A stretch of 8,693 nucleotides of DNA, from positions 1-8,693 of the forward strand of contig CAMPAJ010000056.1 in assembly GCA_946631805.1 (NCBI GenBank). The letters are read 5' to 3'. The notes beneath the pieces were generated by a model. That model saw nothing but the letters and a program-made list of their open reading frames with translations, had not been told where the DNA came from and did not search any database. Shown here in pieces: positions 6,723-8,693 of this stretch. Each line of letters starts with the position of its first letter. Within the stretch, counting starts at the first letter, position 1. The position numbers and the translations under genes are program-made. Origin of the DNA: an uncultured Eggerthellaceae bacterium. GTDB taxonomy: Bacteria; Actinomycetota; Coriobacteriia; Coriobacteriales; Eggerthellaceae.

Positions 6723-6728
6723 ATTGTA
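6723..6728 (-). promoter_or_regulatory. Candidate -10 box for a leaderless CCA-like transcript
   Basis: TACAAT on the minus strand ends 6 nt before ATG 6716, which would put the transcript start at or next to the A of the start codon. This fits the absence of a ribosome site. No clear -35 was found. The same 74-bp gap must also carry the promoter of the divergent yidC fusion; a TAGAAT at 6751-6756 is a possible -10 for it, again without a good -35. Confidence 0.25.
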
Positions 6729-6790
6729 CAACGCGGCTTACTGATAGCGTTAGAATTGGCAAACATGTATTTTTGGGCAATGAGGTGGCG

Positions 6791-8693
6791 ATGTTTTCGG
6801 CAATAGCAAGTGTTCTGCAGCTGATAGTTGACCCCTGCTATGCGTTGACGGGTAATTGGTGGCTTGCCATACTGCTGTTCACGCTCATCACGAAGGTCAT
6901 TCTGATACCAATGTCGCTGTGGGTCCAGTGGAACTCAATCAAGATGGTGCAGATTATGCCCGACGTCAATCGCCTTAAGGTGAAGTACTTCGGGGACCGC
7001 GAGACCATCGGCGAGCGTCAAAACCAGATGAACAAGGAAAAGGGATACCATCCGCTCCTTTCGCTTATCCCGCTTGCCATCCAGATCATCATCCTGTTCG
7101 GCTTGGTAGACGTCATCCATTCGATCACCGATTCCGGCACGCCTGGCACCGAGTTCCTCGGCCTCGTTCCCGTCGAGGACGGAGGACTGTCGTGGATCAT
7201 GCCTGTATTGGCGGGGTTGTCGGCCGTCGCGATGGGCTTTGCGCAGAACCGCATCAATCCGCTACAGCGCGAGCAATCACGGGCCGAGAAGAACATGACG
7301 AATGGCATTTCCATCGCGCTGTCTCTCGTTTTGGGCGTATTCGTGGCTGCTGGCATGGCGTTTTACTGGATATGTTCGAATTTATCGGCAATTGCGATTC
7401 AGGCCCTCATGAACGTCATGATGCCGCCGAAGAAGCATATTGACTACGAGGACCTTGCCGCGAGCCGCGTCGAGCTTGCGGAACTTGAGGCGCTTGCGCA
7501 AAATGGTGGCAGGAAGTGGTATCAACGAGATCCGCTTGCCAAGCGCGAAAAGGCCGACTACAAGCGTTTCTTCAACGTCGTCGGAAAGCATATCGTGTTC
7601 TATTCGGAGGGGTCGGGGTTCTTCAAGTACTTCAAGGGCGCAATCGGGTATTTGCTTGATCATTCGGACGTTATCGTGCATTACGTGACGAATGACCCAG
7701 ACGACCAGGTATTTGCTTTGGCCAAGGATCAGCCTCGGCTGCGTCCTTACTATATAGGTACGCAGCGAGCTATAACGCTCATGATGAAGATGGACGCCGA
7801 CGTTGTGGTTACGACCCTCGAGGACCTGGAGACGTTTTACCTCAAGCGCTCGTACGTTCGCAAGGATATCGAGTACGTGTTCATGTTCCATCACATGATG
7901 TCATGTCACCTCACGCCCACGCGTACTGCTTACGACCACTACGATACGCTCTTGTGCATCGGCCCGCACCAGGTAGCGGAGGTGCGCAAGGCCGAACAGC
8001 TTTACGGTTTGCCGCCCAAGCGCCTTGTCGAAGCCGGCTATGACCTCATCGATGAGGAAATCGCCGCATACGAGCGCATGGTTGCCCGGGGCGGCGTCCA
8101 AAATGCAAGGCCGACGGTGCTCGTCGCCCCTTCGTGGCAGGAGGGCAACCTGCTCGACTCTTGCTTCGACGACATGATGGCCGGGATGCTCGGGCGGGGT
8201 TGGCGCATTATCGTGCGGCCCCATCCAGAGTATACGAAGCGATACCGTCCCCGTTGGGAGGCCTTGCAAGCTCGTTTCGAATCCTATGGCGACGACGAGT
8301 TGTATTTCGAGCACGATTTCTCGTCCAACAGCACCATCTGGACGTCCGATGTGCTCATAACGGATTGGTCTTCGATTGCGTGCGAGTTCTCGTTCTCGAC
8401 GCTTAAGCCGTGCATCTTCGTAGATACTCCGATGAAAGTCGGGAATCCCGATTGGCAAGATCTGGGGATCGAACCTACGGATATATCGCTTCGCAATCAG
8501 ATTGGCGTTTCGTTCGACCCGTCGAACGCAAGCGCTATCGGCGGTACCGTAGCCGATATGCTCTTGCGGGGGGACGAATGGCGTAGTGCCATCGATGCGG
8601 TCCGCGAATCTTTTATATATAACAGAGGGCGCGGCGCGGAGGTTTCTGGCGAATATCTGCTCGAGGCGATTCTGCGCAAGCAAGAGCAGCGGG
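6791..8693 (+). CDS. yidC: YidC/Oxa1 membrane insertase fused to a CDP-glycerol glycerophosphotransferase-like domain (3' end beyond window)
   Basis: One frame, read codon by codon without a stop for 634 residues to the window end. Residues 1-212 are a YidC/Oxa1 insertase: TM1 WWLAILLFTLITKVILIPM (23-41), a cytosolic hairpin loop (44-87), TM2 around LLSLIPLAIQIIILFGL (89-105), TM3 134-152, then TM4 and TM5 173-212 with the typical FYWICSNLSAIAIQALMN. The usual groove Arg in TM1 is Lys35. A charged linker follows (213-262). From about 263 the protein matches the TagB/TagF-type CDP-glycerol transferase family (GT-B fold): FMFHHMMSCH (364-373, where wHGtp is usual), VRPHPEY (475-481) and LITDWSSIACEFSF (522-535). 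Such enzymes add glycerol phosphate or related units to lipid-linked wall polymers. Standard YidC topology places this domain in the cytosol, where the nucleotide donor is. ATG 6791 follows GAGGTGG. Each domain is confidently assigned; the joint function is inference. Confidence 0.92.
   Translation, partial: MFSAIASVLQLIVDPCYALTGNWWLAILLFTLITKVILIPMSLWVQWNSIKMVQIMPDVNRLKVKYFGDRETIGERQNQMNKEKGYHPLLSLIPLAIQIIILFGLVDVIHSITDSGTPGTEFLGLVPVEDGGLSWIMPVLAGLSAVAMGFAQNRINPLQREQSRAEKNMTNGISIALSLVLGVFVAAGMAFYWICSNLSAIAIQALMNVMMPPKKHIDYEDLAASRVELAELEALAQNGGRKWYQRDPLAKREKADYKRFFNVVGKHIVFYSEGSGFFKYFKGAIGYLLDHSDVIVHYVTNDPDDQVFALAKDQPRLRPYYIGTQRAITLMMKMDADVVVTTLEDLETFYLKRSYVRKDIEYVFMFHHMMSCHLTPTRTAYDHYDTLLCIGPHQVAEVRKAEQLYGLPPKRLVEAGYDLIDEEIAAYERMVARGGVQNARPTVLVAPSWQEGNLLDSCFDDMMAGMLGRGWRIIVRPHPEYTKRYRPRWEALQARFESYGDDELYFEHDFSSNSTIWTSDVLITDWSSIACEFSFSTLKPCIFVDTPMKVGNPDWQDLGIEPTDISLRNQIGVSFDPSNASAIGGTVADMLLRGDEWRSAIDAVRESFIYNRGRGAEVSGEYLLEAILRKQEQR

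Overview
The window is ordinary, gene-dense bacterial chromosome with moderately high GC and short, AT-richer gaps. It holds six protein-coding genes. Two run off the ends: a tungsten enzyme at the left and a fusion protein at the right. I see no rRNA, tRNA, CRISPR array, insertion sequence or phage module. No gap between genes reaches 300 bases; the largest is about 262 bp (1457-1718). The mix of a tungsten aldehyde oxidoreductase with its polyferredoxin, a ChW-repeat cell-wall hydrolase and a CDP-glycerol-type transferase suggests an anaerobic, Gram-positive gut or oral bacterium. The class Coriobacteriia (Eggerthellaceae-like) is my best guess, but that is an inference from gene content and base composition and was not tested.

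Left part (1-1456, minus strand): a two-gene operon. A four-cluster polyferredoxin (980-1456) is followed, with a one-base TAATG overlap, by the N-terminal half of a tungsten aldehyde:ferredoxin oxidoreductase (1-980). The order resembles the start of AorAB(C)-type operons. Across a 262-bp divergent region carrying three TAGGCA motifs and a candidate promoter lies a Fic-domain gene (1719-2756, plus). Its Fic motif has Arg where the catalytic His is expected. It converges, with a 3-bp gap, on a YgjP/SprT-like zinc metallopeptidase gene (2760-3320, minus).

Middle (3422-5476): a 672-residue secreted protein has a signal peptide, an acidic linker, six ChW-like repeats, a second repeat-type wall-binding region and a C-terminal phage-type cysteine peptidoglycan hydrolase domain (Amidase_5/NlpC-P60-like). 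It ends at a strong 12-bp hairpin shared with the convergent gene.

Right part (5526-8693): a minus-strand gene encodes a class II CCA-adding-enzyme homologue whose nucleotidyltransferase motifs are altered at several catalytic or recognition positions, while its HD domain looks intact. Divergent from it is the most unusual gene of the window: one uninterrupted reading frame that joins a complete YidC/Oxa1 membrane insertase to a CDP-glycerol glycerophosphotransferase-like (TagB/TagF family) domain. The expected topology places the transferase in the cytosol. This would link membrane-protein insertion to wall-polymer or glycolipid synthesis and is the best candidate for an undescribed system here. 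The start codons, domain limits and membrane segments given below were read by eye.
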